From positions 20,608,647 to 20,672,646 of the forward strand of contig NC_012879.2 of the NCBI RefSeq assembly GCF_000003195.3: a stretch of 64,000 bases of DNA. The letters are read 5' to 3'. The stretch comes from Sorghum bicolor (taxonomy: Eukaryota; Streptophyta; Magnoliopsida; Poales; Poaceae). The translations under genes and the position numbers were made by a program. This document shows, one piece after another, positions 1 to 12,196 of the stretch; the first letter of the stretch is position 1; every line of letters begins with the position of its first letter. Below the pieces are notes generated by a model that saw nothing but the letters and a program-made list of their open reading frames with translations, was not told where the DNA came from and ran no database searches.

Positions 1-1
1 G

Positions 2-632
2 AGAGCTAAGCCATATAGAAAATTCTATCTGCTCCCCTTCCATGTTCACAAGTTCAAAATCCATCCTTGACCTTAGAGACCCCTCTTATCCCTCTCCTTT
101 TCAGTCTCATGATGGTCCTAGCAATCCATCAAAATGATCATACCATAGGAGTCATAAAGAGCATGAGGATGACATGTCAAGTAATGCCATAGAAGGAGAG
201 CTAAGCCATATAGAAGATTCTATCAGCTCCCTTGTCTTGATCACAAATTCTAAATGGCTGAAATGTGTAGAATGGAAGGACAAGGAAGAAGCCCTAATGG
301 ATTTTGACCTTGGCTCAATTTCAGATGTTGAGTCTTTAACTCCCCTTGAATATAAGATTCATACATCTATAGAAGAGGACATAGACGGGTGCAATCCAAG
401 AGAAACTCTAAACATTCAGATTAGAGACGAAGATAACATTAATGAGCATGGAATTTATTTCATACCCACTTCGTTTACTCCATGCTCATATGAAACATCT
501 TCCCAATCTATTGGTCTCTACAACATCACCACATTTGAGATCTCCATCCCCCTCTTCCTTTCTATTTACAAAAACTTAAAAAGGGCGGTTGTCGATGCAT
601 ATGTCTATAATAAATATTGCAGATCTCGTTGA
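2..632 (+). pseudogene. Degraded acidic ORF of the 5' retroelement
   Basis: An open frame runs from the window edge to TGA/TGA-type ends, with one in-frame TGA near 142; the uninterrupted part is 174-632 (152 residues). No domain is recognised. The sequence is acidic and Ser/Asn-rich, ending in a basic stretch (AVVDAYVYNKYCRSR). A block around 1-75 (GELSHIENS) recurs 195 bp downstream (GELSHIEDS), an in-frame tandem duplication of 65 codons. Long low-complexity ORFs of this kind are also seen in element E (38366-41277). It is probably the C-terminal end of a retroelement polyprotein or filler ORF; function unknown. Confidence 0.4.
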
Positions 633-639
633 GCTAATC

Positions 640-3600
640 TTGATATACAAAGGTTGAAGTCGGAGGGGAAACTACTTCGCCAACATAAACTGATGGTTTC
701 CCAAGGACATGCTTAGTGTCCTAAAATAAGCACTCATCAGATCGTAACATCAGCTTTTAATTATTTGCAACATTACCTGGTGTATTGAGCATATAAGGAT
801 AATTGTAAAAATATTCCTTCGGGTATTCTTGTCACTAACCTTTCCAGGATTGGGGCAAGAAGATCGTATGAACAACAAGCACAAGGTATGTCCAACCAAT
901 CATCATGCAACACTGAATTAAATTCATCCAAACTTGAATTTTGCAAAATTCAAGCTTGGGGGAGTACCTTACACAAAAACATCCTTTGCCATGTTGCTAT
1001 GTTGGTTGTCCCTACCTTTGAGACATGCTCAATTTGTTAAATACTAAGCACACTACTTCATCTCCACTTGAGTAGATCTCTATAAATGCCATCACGCTAC
1101 CTTTGTTTATCCTAGTAAGTGTTAGTTTGGAAGTACTGCACATACTTCTATTGGCTTTTAAATTAAGCATGGTTCTTAGATTAAACAACCTTCCTTAATC
1201 TGATTAGACATGGAGTCTAGTTTGGTTATTAAACTGAAAACTGCTTGTGTAGACATTGGTATATTTTGTCGGACTAACCCCTACAGAAAAACTTTCAATA
1301 TCGATTTGGGAAGTCCTGAGATAAACTCACATCAGATATGAAGAGAGAGACACATGAAGTTTAACAATTTGCAAAAGAAGGACATAGCTCATTCATCATA
1401 GAGAGATGATCCATGGAAGGAGACAAAGTACATAAACAAGATACACAGCCACTACGAATGGGAAGCTTCCACAAGGTGAGATGGTACCATCACTCTTCAA
1501 TTAATGTAATATCTTAAGATATGTGACTATCACTTTTATAAGCTTCTCCTTAGTTATGGCGTTCACATAAATAAAGAGACAAACATGTATGATTTATAAC
1601 TCCAAATTAACCAACCCAACTGATTCAGCATGTTTAGTCCTTTAATCTTTGTTCCTAGTACTACCTCCATGATCCCACACTCCTAATCATATGAGCTAAA
1701 ATATTGCACATTGAATCTTTGGGAAGATATAAAGAAAAAGATATATACATAGATAGATTATCTTTCCATGAGGTTGAGCGATCTGATCTAACAAATGTTT
1801 TAAATGCTACAATCATGAACTTATCACCCATCAACTTTGTCTTGCTCCCTAGGTTAGAGAAGAACAAATACACTTTTGGTTCTGTTGGTGTTTTCCACCA
1901 ACAGGGCCCATGCACTTGATCTCTGCGTTGTCTCTATGAGCAGGACACATTTAGAGAAACATGGAGGATTTTTCAAGTCTCATACTCTACCAAGTGAAGG
2001 ACCTGGATCTACGAGCACAAACACACTGAGCAAGATACTGCCAACGCCGCACTTCGAACTGCTGGGCAAACGAAGAACATGGGTGACACCGTATCAAGAG
2101 GTGCAGACGTCAAGGTCCACACCTGAATCAAATGACGCACCTAAAGAATAAACACGGTGAGAAGTCTTGTTCAGAAGACTTAAAACATTGAACCCTTGCC
2201 GAAAGGTAAAATCGGTAGTTATCCATATTTATCCTTTCTGCATTCCCTTTTTCCTTAAATTATTTACTTTCCTTAAATAGCTTGTTAGTTAATCATGCTA
2301 TCTTGAAAAGAAATTAAAAATGTTAAAAATAGTAAGCCCCATGTGAGTATGCTCGTGGCATAAAACCCATAAGTACATTCACTGTGGTGGCGTAAAAATA
2401 AAATAAATATATTTCTGTCCTATTAAAATAAAAATATAAAAATATATTTATGATTCTACCAAAGAGAGTAATATTTATTAGAGGAAGCTCAACATGATAA
2501 CGGCTAAGAGATTTTATGCTAACACTTAACCAGTCCCACAATGCTTTGTTGTCTATTTGGGCTCCACAGAATTCAAGGATCAAAGAAGACTAGCAGACGG
2601 AGGACATCCTAATCGCTGTCACGGTGCTGCCGACATTCAAATACACCTCCGCCACCTGCTAGCTACATCAGAAGAAATTACGTCAAAATCCAGCTTGGGG
2701 GAGAGCACCCCCATTTATCCAGCTAAATGTTTCTACCCGTGTTTATACTTTACTCAAATAATAAAAAGATGCATAATCATAAAAACCCAAATAAAGATTT
2801 TATGCTTATATATATATCTTTGCTTAGTTTGCTAAATAAATAAATAAATAAAGTTTGCTATGAACCCTCATGATAAGCTCTCACATGGAAATGATGAATA
2901 GTTGCTCTGCCATGACTAGTTCTCAAAATTGAATTCTCTCTCAAGTTTAGGCATGACTGTTATGAATTAAAATTTGCTCTAAACCTGAACTTGTGGGAAG
3001 AGTACTTGATCTAAAGTCTAAGTCGTTAACAGATACGATATGGGAAGGTTGAGCTGCTGTTTATCTGTTCCTAGAGATGCTAGATTTCTGGAGAATTTTA
3101 TCTTTGAAAATCTTTAAAATGTTGCATGATGAGTTCCTGTATGATGAGAGTTCAAAATCCTACCACAGCCATATATACATGCTTATTAGACTATGAACCA
3201 TACATTACTTTTTACTGCTTATGAGCATTGAGTGTGGTCAAGCTGTGTAGACCCTTAGGAGCTTGTCATGTGGTTAAAATCAAGATTTACTTGTACGTTC
3301 ACTCATACATGCTGCTTCTACTCCGGAAGTACGCATCCACATACATCCACTCATTTCCATCTCTAGATTCACCCAAAATTATTCTACCCCTATCTAGGAG
3401 AGAATAGCCAAAAACATTATCCTATCCCTGTTATTCCATGTGAAATAAAGGCTCGAGATATTTTGGTTACTACCACTTGCTACATTATCCCAGGAGGGTG
3501 AGTGCTCTGAAAAAAGAGTGAATACGAGGAAATAAAAAGGGGCAAGTGCCCGAAACCTCGAAGAAAAGAAAAGTGAGACGAGAGGTAAAAATGGACAAGT

Positions 3601-4328
3601 GTCTGACAGTAGAATTAGGGGTACAAGATACCCACCTGAAATAAAAAAATAAAAAAATAATAAATATAGAGCATCTCATTCCCCTCAAAAGCCTCAAGTG
3701 CAAGGAAGGTATGTACCCCCTCAAAAGAGCAAAAGTAGAATTAGACTTTCACCATCATCACCATACACCATTCATTCGCCACACATGCACATCTTGATTT
3801 GACTTATTGACTTGTTCTTCTGGATCCATAGTTTGACTATGCAATAAATGTCTTGTAAGTATGTATACTTTATCTCCCACCTATGAGCTCCAGATATCAA
3901 GCCTTATTAGATTAGGGTGAGAGAGAAGGCAATGTCACTATGCCTTATACCACAAATACTACATACTTTGAGAGAAGGCATATACCATTACTGCCTTGGT
4001 AAGGATCCAGAAATACCACAAAAGAGAGATTTGAGAGTCATACAAAGGAATCTCTGAGTTTTATTTGAAAATCTACAAAAACTCTAGAGCTATAGTTAAT
4101 CAAAGAACAAGAGACATGGCGCTTGACTTGACCGTTCTATCTTTTAACTGCTCAAGACACAAGTGACGGTTACAAGCCCCATGGTGGAAGGTAATATGAG
4201 TAAGTTTAAATCTTAACAGTTTACCCTAACCTAGAGATGAGATCTTGTTTGAACGCATGTGTACCTTTAAGGCATCAAACCACTGCAAAAACTCTTGAGT
4301 CCATCATTGCTCAGGGACGAGCAAGAGG
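640..4328 (+). other. Non-coding 3' internal region of retroelement
   Basis: No convincing ORF. It contains two internal polypurine motifs identical in core to the one beside the LTR: GCTTGGGGGAG at about 953-964 and about 2692-2703. Segments around 3780-4343 resemble the 3' internal region of element B (50440-50888) and, in reverse, that of element F (42015-42360), so this long 3' leader is a shared property of the family. The short ORFs here look like chance frames. Confidence 0.5.
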
Positions 4329-4343
4329 TAAGCTTGGGGGAGT
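4329..4343 (+). other. Polypurine tract (plus-strand primer)
   Basis: TAAGCTTGGGGGAGT lies directly before the TGTTGACGG start of the LTR, the position expected for the plus-strand priming site of an LTR retrotransposon. Confidence 0.75.
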
Positions 4344-5704
4344 TGTTGACGGTCCTTAAGTACCAAATTTAATTATCAAATAAACAAAGAAAAGGATCCA
4401 AATGCAACCAACACCCAAACTTAGGGTTTTATCTGACAGAATTCCACGAGTTTTGGTGTTTGTCTATTTCTACAGGGGGTTATCAGGAAATATGGAGGAA
4501 AGGCCCACATGTCGGGTTTACATAGAGATATTAACGTGCCGCGCAATTTTCTATCATCTAGAAGACTCCAGAAGCCACGAGAACGAACGAGAAGCTGAGC
4601 GGGCCCGGGGACAGGGCGCCCGCCCTGTCATCTGGACCAATCAGGCTCCGCCTCGTGGATTATGCTCCACCGACCTAAAGGATCAAGGAAAACCGTGCGA
4701 TTAAGGTCGGTTTGATCCGATGGCCCACATTCATTTGGAGGGGCTATATAAGCAGGCCCCCTGGCCCCTAGAGCAGGCACCCCCTTGATCCCTATTCATT
4801 ATTCATAAACAGAGCAAAAGCTAGGGTTTGGAGATGAGAGCTCTCCTCTCTTCCCTAAACTAGAGTACATCTAGATAGTAGCGAGATGGAGAGCGAGGGA
4901 GGATTGGAGGAGAGGCCGGCCTGTCGGTTCTTCCTCCGGTTGTACTTCGCCATGATCAAGCTCTAATCAAGCTTGCTCATGGGATGACTTTGGTAATCTA
5001 CTTCTATTTCATTATGCAATTACTATCCATGTATGTTCTGGTTCACAACTCTTTTGAGTACTTTTAATCTATAGGACCCTATAGGTTAGAGTTGTAGTAT
5101 AGGTGTAAGCGTGGTGCTTAGACCTAGATTACTTGTGGATATTCCCTGTCTAGCCGGATTGGTGGTAGGTCGCGTATGTGACAGCTATGTTGGTCCTCTA
5201 TAGTCCACCTCCCATTAGCAGGACTGGTAGGGTTTATCGGCCTATGGATAAGCATCCTTTGTAGTGTATTATATCACGTGGTTCGTCCCAGACATAGACA
5301 TACCCCTTTGAAGTAGAGAAACCATAGTTATCCTCTCAATTCTCCTACCATCGCTCATATATTAGGTTGCTCTACTCTCTATTCTCCTACCATCGCCCAT
5401 ATACTAGATTGCTCTACTCTCTATTCCCATATTATCACCCATTGTTATCTTACCTTTAATATTGTTCTTATTCAATTCTACCATCTCTCCTATTTACACC
5501 TACCTATCTATCTAGGTTAGGTTAGAGCGTAGATCAGTTCTCCCGTTTCCCTGTGGATACGATAAAACCTTTAACCGGGTAAAAGCTACAACGGTATCCA
5601 TGCGCTTGCGGATTTATCTGTGTGCGTATAAATACCATAGTACACTCTAGTGTCATGCTGGGGATGAAAACCTAGTATTCAAGTGGTGTTAGCAAGTGTC
5701 AACA
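4344..5704 (+). repeat. 3' LTR, Athila-type (1,361 bp)
   Basis: Starts TGTTGA and ends TCAACA. A TATA box (CTATATAAG, 4744-4752) marks the U3/R region. About 120 bp upstream is an inverted repeat, ACAGGGCG-CC-CGCCCTGT (4611-4628), which recurs in the LTRs and internal regions of C and F. It is slightly longer than the LTRs of A, C and F (1,220-1,252 bp). Confidence 0.75.
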
Positions 5705-6840
5705 TTCAATAACTTCTATTTTAGCTTTATCTACCTCAATGCCTCCTTCAGACACTAAGTGTCCTAGCACTATTCCTTCTCTAACCATACAATGACATTT
5801 TCCCAATTAAGGACTAAGTGCTTTTCTTCACACCTTTGCAAAACCTTATCTAAGTTTTCTAGACGATCATCAAAAGTTTTTCCATAAACAAAAAAATCAT
5901 CAATGAAAACTTCCATAATCTTTTCAATCATATCAGAGAATATAGACATCATACATCTTTGAAAAGAAGTAGGTGCATTATATAACCCAAAAGACATTCT
6001 ACGATAAGCATAGGTTCCATAGGGACATGTAAAGGTGGTTTTGCTTTGGTCATCAGGATGGATAGGGATTTGGTGATACCCTGAATATCCATCTAAGAAA
6101 CAAAAGAAGGAATGGTTGGCTAACCGCTCTAGCATCTCATCAATGAAAGGCAATGGAAAGTGATCTTTCTTAGTTGCCTTATTAAGATTTCTATAGTCTA
6201 TGCACATCCGCCATCCTGTGATGGTGCGTTGAGGGATTAACTCATTCCTCTCATTTTGGACAATAGTCATACCTCCCTTTTTAGGTACAACTTGAACAGG
6301 GCTTACCCACTCACTATACGACACATCATAAATGATACCTGCATGCAAAAGTTTCAAAACTTCCTTCTTTACAACTTCTCTCATCGCATTATTGAGTCTA
6401 CATTGGGGTTCTCTAGATGGTGGTATATTAGGATCTGTAGGAATGTGATGGGTGCAAAGAGCAGGACTAATTCCCTTGAGGTCTTGGAGTGAGTAGCCAA
6501 AGGTTGAGTGATGTTTTTCTAGGACTGCCATTAGACGAAGAGTTTGCTCCAGAGCGAGTTTATCACTTATAATGATAGGAGACTCTAGATTGTCACCTAG
6601 AAAAGCGTATCTAAGACCGGTTGGTAAAGGTTTAAGCTCAATAGGAGGTTTAGGTGGTACTGCAAACTCATCTAAAGATTCTTCCTCAAAAGGGTTAGCT
6701 TCTTCTTGTATGAAGAATCTGGCTTCATCTTCTAATCCTAGTTTGGTTAAAAAGTCTAAGGATGCAGCTCTAAATTCCTCCAACGGGTCTTCTTGTGGAT
6801 AAGGTTTTGTCCTAGAGTTTAAAGAATGTGAGATGGACAA
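5705..6840 (-). pseudogene. Element A protease-RT linker and reverse transcriptase
   Basis: A 356-residue open frame (6840 to 5770). An acidic linker (about residues 1-75) precedes the RT. RT motifs: the WVSPVQVVPKKGG block (about 180), CIDYRNLNKATKKD (about 225), FCFLDGYSGYHQI with the first catalytic Asp (about 250), and the catalytic FIDD box in VFIDDFFVYG (about 320) followed by LVLNWE. A frameshift after LNWE breaks the frame; the expected continuation (EVDKAKIEV) is readable to 5705, where the nested LTR cuts it. The canonical copies read FMDD, so FIDD is a conservative change. Confidence 0.8.
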
Positions 6841-7379
6841 TGAGAATTGAAGTTTCTTGCCTAAGCAAATATTAAGCTTCCCAGATTGTCCTTCATAGAG
6901 AAGTCACCTAAAAGGTTGTCCTATCAATAGGTTGAAGTCCCATGTGTCAAAGATGTAAAAGCTTAAATGCACTGGGTTCCTTCTACCTGGATGGGTAGGA
7001 TGTGTAGGATTCCTAAACTGGGGACAATATGTCCTGAGAGACTTCTCATGGATTTTATTATTGGGATTAATGACATGTCTTGTATTAAATGTTCTGCAAG
7101 AGACATAGACATGATATTTATCCCAATAACTGGATTATAGAGGGCTTTTATTTGATCTATATTGATTATGCAATGAATAAGAATAGAAGATGAATTTAAG
7201 CGGATTATTTCAGTGGAAAGCTCTGATTCTTCTAACCATTCATTACTTATACCCGATACTAATTCTCCTGAGGTTCTTCCAGAAGGAATATCCCAGGGGG
7301 ATTAAAAGTATCTCTAGAGTTTCTCTCTGGCCACTTCACAGAGTGAAAATTGAAAACGTTTCCAAATTTGAAAAAGAGA
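6841..7379 (-). pseudogene. Element A aspartic protease region, decayed
   Basis: No long frame, but pieces corresponding to FDTWDF..LIGQPFR and LLYEGQ of copies C and F can be read on the minus strand near 6880-6960. Multiple frameshifts. Included because it lies between gag and RT in the expected order. Confidence 0.45.
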
Positions 7380-8268
7380 TCAGGTTCTGTCTACAATAAA
7401 ATCTGGAAACAAAATATCTTCTTTTTCTTGCTCTAGACATGTGTTAGCTGAAGTAGATGGTGTGTCTGGCGAAGGGTTGGTTTTAGCTAACTGGGGTTGA
7501 GGCTCTACTTCTAGGAGGTAACCTAATTCAGTGGATAGGATTTGATCTAGGATTAATCTTGCTTTCTCAGAAGAGACATGCAAGAAAGATCCTCCTGATG
7601 TAGTGTCAAGAAAATTTCTACTTTCTCTACTCAGACCTTTATAAAAATGTTGTAAAAGAATAGGGTTTGGTAGACTAAGGTCTCGGCCGGATGCTAAAAG
7701 TGTAGTAAATTGATTCCACGCTAAAGCCAAGGTTTCTTTAGATTCTTGCTTTATAGTAAGAATCTTGACTCTAAGGTCGATGATTTGGGAGATGGGATAC
7801 AAATCTAGGAAAAAGTTAGAACGTAAAGTCCCCAATCTCCTTGTTGCTTACCAATGACTCTATTATACCATTGTCTAGCTTTTCCCTTTAATGAGAAGGA
7901 AATAGCTTCCAATGGAGAGTTTCATCAGATACGCCTTCTATGCAAAGACAGTCACATGTTTGCTCAAAGTCTCTAATGTGTAGGTAAGGATTTTCATCTC
8001 CTTCTCTTGAAAAGGATAGGCTTTGGACCAACGCAATCAACCGCAGACTCAGCCTATAGCTACATGTTTGGATAGGTTGTGTTGACTCATGTTGCACTAG
8101 GCTGGTCTCCATGGGTGCAGAGAACTGAAGGATAGGAATGTAATTTAAGGTGTCCATAAAAGAAAAGGTAAGATGTAAGAAAAGGTGAGATAATAGAAAA
8201 AGATAAAAGTGTGATACAAGGTAGAGTAAGATAAGGTTATCTAAGCATATTGTCTTTCTCCCCGGCAA
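7380..8268 (-). pseudogene. Element A Gag, frameshifted
   Basis: Two frames, 8268-7888 and 7835-7380, are homologous to the Gag of elements B, C and F. Shared blocks include TSYRLSLRLIALVQSLSF, GDENPYLHIRDFEQTCD, LHWKLFPS and LLQHFYKGLS. The likely initiator is the Met before DTLNYIPI (near 8155); the hydrophobic stretch upstream of it is probably leader read-through. The plant retrotransposon Gag (Retrotrans_gag type) forms the capsid. No zinc knuckle is visible. Confidence 0.7.
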
Positions 8269-8276
8269 CGGCGCCA
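8260..8276 (-). other. Primer binding site, tRNA-Asp
   Basis: On the minus strand TGGCGCCGTTGCCGGGG, an exact complement of the 3' end of plant tRNA-Asp(GTC) (...CCCCGGCAACGGCGCCA, from general knowledge). It lies 8 bp inside the LTR. The same site is found in B and C, and with two mismatches in F. Confidence 0.85.
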
Positions 8277-8284
8277 GAAATGCT

Positions 8285-9504
8285 TGTTGATATTAGTACG
8301 CACATAAAAGAATCAAAGAGAAATAATCCGAAAGCGCACGGATATCGGTGAGCACTTCACCTAGGAGATAAGTCCAGAGTATCGTATTTATTTTTTACCA
8401 CTAGGAGAAAGCGTGCAAAAGACTAAACTTTTATCCTACCTACTACCCATGGTTGCAAGACAAGATAGCAAGATATAAGTGATATAGAGAGAACTCTTTC
8501 TTTAGTCTTCTTCTAATCTATGGTAAGAGTGTAGATATCGTTCTAAGGGGAGTAACTAGAGAAAAGAGACACCTCAGAGAGTGCTTAACCCTAGTACCAT
8601 ATACCCTACCGTACGTCTTGACAAGACGTGGATGACTGAGACCCAAGAGGATTGTCACTTCCCCCAAAAGGCTACCACAAATCCGGCCAAGCAGGGAGTA
8701 TCTACAAGTATTCCTAGCCCAAGCACAACGCTTACACTATGAATAATTACTCTATTTCCTATGCGAAGCGAATAAAGTAAACTTGTAAACCAAAGAACAA
8801 TAAGAACAATAACTTACAAGTATCAAAAGTTAAATTGCCAAACGATTCTAGAACCAAGCCTTGAGTTAGGAGACTTGACCCCAAAGATACGAAGAAGAAG
8901 GCACCAATAGGCCAGACTTCCTCAACTCTATCTTCACCCTATACTCTCTCAATCTCTCTTGTTGCTATCACCCTAAAGAGACAGATCCATTCGAGGGACC
9001 CCTCTCTGTCTAATTCTCTCTAGAAAATATGAATTAGGGTTTCAGAATTAGATAGAAGGGGGGTCAGGGTCTTTATTTATAGCCCCCTAGGAATCACCAC
9101 ATCCCTTGGATCAAACCGACTTAAACGTGTGCTTAAGATTAATCCTCAAAGTCAGTGGTGGCAAGATCCTCGAGATTCGCTCTGATTAGTGGAGAGCCCT
9201 GGGCAGCTACTCCACCTGGCAGGGGTGCCTGCCCCTGGTAGCTTCCATGTGGGCCTAGGTTTCAGGTGGTGGCTCCTGGAGTTTTCTAAATTGTTCCTGA
9301 GTTGATGTTCCGGTCTTCTCTCTATGTAAATCTGACATGTGGACCTTCTTTTGTTATTATTCCGGTAACCCCCTGCAGAAATAGACAATCACCAAAACTA
9401 ATGGAATCCTATTAGTTATAACCCTATTTCTACTGAGTGCTTGCACATAGTTCCTTCTTCATGTTAACTTGACGGTTAAAATTAGGAGTTATCTACCATC
9501 AACA
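8285..9504 (-). repeat. Element A 5' LTR (1,220 bp)
   Basis: Bounded by TGTTGA..TCAACA. On the minus strand a TATA-like box (CTATAAATAAAG, near 9071-9082) is preceded upstream by a degenerate GGCAGG(N)GCC-type inverted repeat near 9218-9236. Homologous to the LTRs of C and F. Confidence 0.8.
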
Positions 9505-10320
9505 ACCGTCTCACCCGAGACCCAACCAAGCCTCAGACAAGACAGACAAATCTATCTTGCCTAAGACCCAACTAGGCCTCGGACGAGACTGAATAATCTC
9601 CGCCATAGTATGGCTCGGCACAAACACTATAGGAGCAAGAGCACCCATATGATGGCCATAACCAGCTACAGTGCAAGGAATAGAGAGCCTCACCATCACT
9701 GTACAAAGCCATGCTTCGCCCTATGCCTGGTACCAAGACCATAATACCATGACATGTACATATGTATTGCCTGCCTCCTCTTGAAACTATAAAAGGGGAA
9801 GTAGGGTCTCATTTAGGACAAACATGGGCACAGACAGACAAACATGGGCTAGGCACTGTTCGTCTAAATGATCATTTAGACCATTTAAACATCATGTAAA
9901 TGCTACATAGTGGTACACTGTTTCCATTTAATCATCTGCTTAGTCCGTTTAGTGGACCATTTAGCCTATTTAATGGACTGTTTAGCCCAAATAATGGCAA
10001 AATGGTAGGTGACCGACTGTTTATTGTTTAGCGTTTAGGAAAACATTAGGGCTAGGTCAAATACATCAAGACATCGTGAATTGGTCCACCACATACTCAC
10101 AACTCACTTAGAGCCGAGACCTAGGATCCACTCCCTCTCTCACTTAACCCCTACTACGAGCACTTTGGGTGCAGGATAATATAAATCTCTACCTCACTCT
10201 GGGCGTAGGGCATTCTCGGCCTGAACTAGTATAAATTCCTCATGTTCTTTATACATCACCATCTAGATTGAGGGCACACAGATACAAATTCACTAGTTAG
10301 TGTTTATACTATGAGTCCAG
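9505..10320 (+). repeat. LTR remnant of another gypsy element, interrupted by a MITE
   Basis: The segment contains a TATA-like ACTATAAAAGGGGAAG (about 9787-9802) and, after the MITE, an LTR-type terminal part (GGGCGTAGGGCATTCTCGGCC, CAGTATAAATTC-like, CACCATCTAGATTGAGGG). This order is typical of grass gypsy LTRs. The two parts join across a hAT-like MITE at 9854-10048. Neither LTR terminus could be fixed, and no internal region is attached, so it may be a solo LTR or a fragment. Confidence 0.45.
9854..10048. mobile_element. hAT-like MITE (195 bp)
   Basis: Flanked by a perfect 8-bp direct repeat, GGGCTAGG (9846-9853 and 10049-10056), the length made by hAT transposases. The ends form an imperfect terminal inverted repeat: CACTGTTCGTCTAAATG against TAATGTTTTCCTAAACG in reverse complement (about 11 of 17 match). 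The interior is rich in GTTTAG/CTAAAC motifs. No coding capacity. Confidence 0.6.
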
Positions 10321-12196
10321 ACACCGATAGCCACCTTCTATTTATAATGATTCACTCAACAGCTAGCCGTTAGGGGCAAACTCAGGGGTGTCGGATGCTC
10401 TAATGCTTGCCCGTCGGACATGGCCCAGCGTCCAATGCTCCCTGCCACACTCGTTAGATCACTGCCATGTGTCCTTAGTTAAATGTGACCCTTTGATCAC
10501 CAACGGTCACTAAAGCGTTAATGAACTTCTAGAGCACGCATCGGATCCGTTAGACGCCAAGTGTCGGACATGCCACCTCACACCGGACGCTACTCAGTAT
10601 GTTTTGAAAACCTTCGAGCTAGTGTCACACACATCTGCTGGTGTAGATTCAGACACACACCAGTGTTCAACATGCACAATGTTGAAACCCTTCTCTTTAG
10701 CACTGCTACAATGCAAGTATCAAATGCTCTAACAAGAAGACACTAGACGCGCACGACTATTTGCGCTCAACTGCGCTGCACTTGTTGGACATGGCCTTAG
10801 CATGTGATGCTATCTAACCCTGTGTTTGAGGAGTGTTTATTAGTGACAAACACTCATGAGACTTTGCCTTCTCTTCAACTCGGCCTCTGGCATAATGGAA
10901 AATATGCACTTCATTTTTCCAAAAGCGCCTAAACCCCTCTCTACCCTTCAAACTACACCTCCTTTGCAAATGTGCCAACACCACTATGTGTACACCACCA
11001 TTGTGCATGTGTGTTAGCATTTCACAAACATTTTATTCAAAGGAGTTAGGTTAGCACTTTACTAGATCCTAATGCATATGCTCAGATGTTGACCTAGTAG
11101 CACTTGATTTGAGAGAGGACCATGATTTCCCCTCTTGATAGTCGGCTATCTAAATCCAGTCAATCACTTCTCTACTCAACTTAGACCAGCAAAAGCAAAA
11201 CCCTATGGTTATACCTTTGCCTTGATCACTTTACTCCTTGTCCATCACCAAGTGCTTGATCACCATGATCTTCATTTCCATATCCAAGCTCCATCTCTTT
11301 CTTATCATGTGGCCACCCCTCCATGCCACTTTGCTCCTTCATCACTTGTGTTGCTACACCTAACTCAAATCACTTTAACACAATGGAATTAGCAACTTAG
11401 TGTCAATAATTACCAAAACCAAACTTGGGCTTTCACCTAGCAGCCTTTGTCATTGATCTTCCTTTTTTGTGAATTACATAAGTACAAATGTAGACGCTCA
11501 ACACCGCACACTCACCCCATATGGATACATGTACATAAGCCCCCTATGAGCACCTCTAAAAGACTATGATAGCAAATCTCGAGATTAATGAAGTTACCAC
11601 ATATGCCTCATTGTCTACGAGAACAATGTCTACCACTAAAAGTACAACACCATTAAATTCGAGAATAAATTTAGGAAAATACGAGCACTCGTGCCAAGTC
11701 GAGGACTTTAACTCAGGTTTATAGGTTCCAACATAGGAAACCTAAGCAATTGAGCTAGGCTCAGTTTGCTTTTCATCCATCTTCCGTATGTGAGTTGATC
11801 GATGGCACATATGACATGTGGTAAGTGAGTTGGTCAAAGTTGAAGCTCATTCATTGGATAGGCCCATGGATCCTTGTGCTCTGCACTTGGCTTCATTTCA
11901 GCCCTTGATATGAAAAGATATTGAATCAAAGTGTATGATGATGTGTTTCCTTGCTTGTGGTAGAATAATGGGCTTGGCTTGATCAGGGTTTGGTCACCCC
12001 TAACCTATTGCTTGGTAGCCTGACTTGCCATTTAGTAGTGGCAGATCTAGAATTTTTTTAGGTAGGGTGTAACCTATAAGTTAAATGGAAAGTGCAAATA
12101 TAGAGACATAAATTAGTCTTCTTGCCTTGCAAAAAGATGTTCTTCTTGTTCACAATGCCAATGCAACAAGGGGCATGTGGATGGTCATTAAACATC
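10321..12196. other. Intergenic sequence, no gene found
   Basis: Only short unsupported frames. The part from 10380 to 10800 has repeated CGGACGC/GTCGGACATG-type words reminiscent of LTR sequence but no termini, primer site or coding domains. The remainder (10800-12196) is AT-rich and not recognised. Confidence 0.4.

Larger units (their letters stand above)
1..5704 (+). mobile_element. 3' part of Athila-type Ty3/gypsy element
   Basis: Seen: a degraded ORF (to 632), about 3.7 kb without coding potential, a polypurine tract at 4329-4343 and a full-length 3' LTR. The LTR starts TGTTGACGG, ends TCAACA and resembles the LTR of element C at 58066 through its first 400 bases. The 5' part lies left of the window. 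The LTR ends inside the reverse transcriptase of minus-strand element A, so this copy is a nested insertion; TTCAA at 5705-5709 is the expected 5-bp target duplication, but its partner is outside the window. No pol domain is visible. Assignment to the Athila group rests on LTR and 3'-region similarity to C, F and B. Confidence 0.75.
5705..9504 (-). mobile_element. Element A: Athila-type Ty3/gypsy, 5' part
   Basis: Reading on the minus strand: 5' LTR 9504-8285, tRNA-Asp primer site 8276-8260, gag 8268-7380, decayed protease 7379-6841, RT 6840-5705. The 3' half (RNase H, integrase, 3' LTR) is separated from it by the nested element ending at 5704 and lies left of the window. Several frameshifts and stops make it non-functional. 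The clade call rests on the primer site and on close RT similarity to C and F. Confidence 0.8.

Noticed and set aside
8260..8276. Possible tRNA-Asp gene fragment
   Set aside because: Only the 3' terminal complement is present, in the primer-site position beside an LTR.
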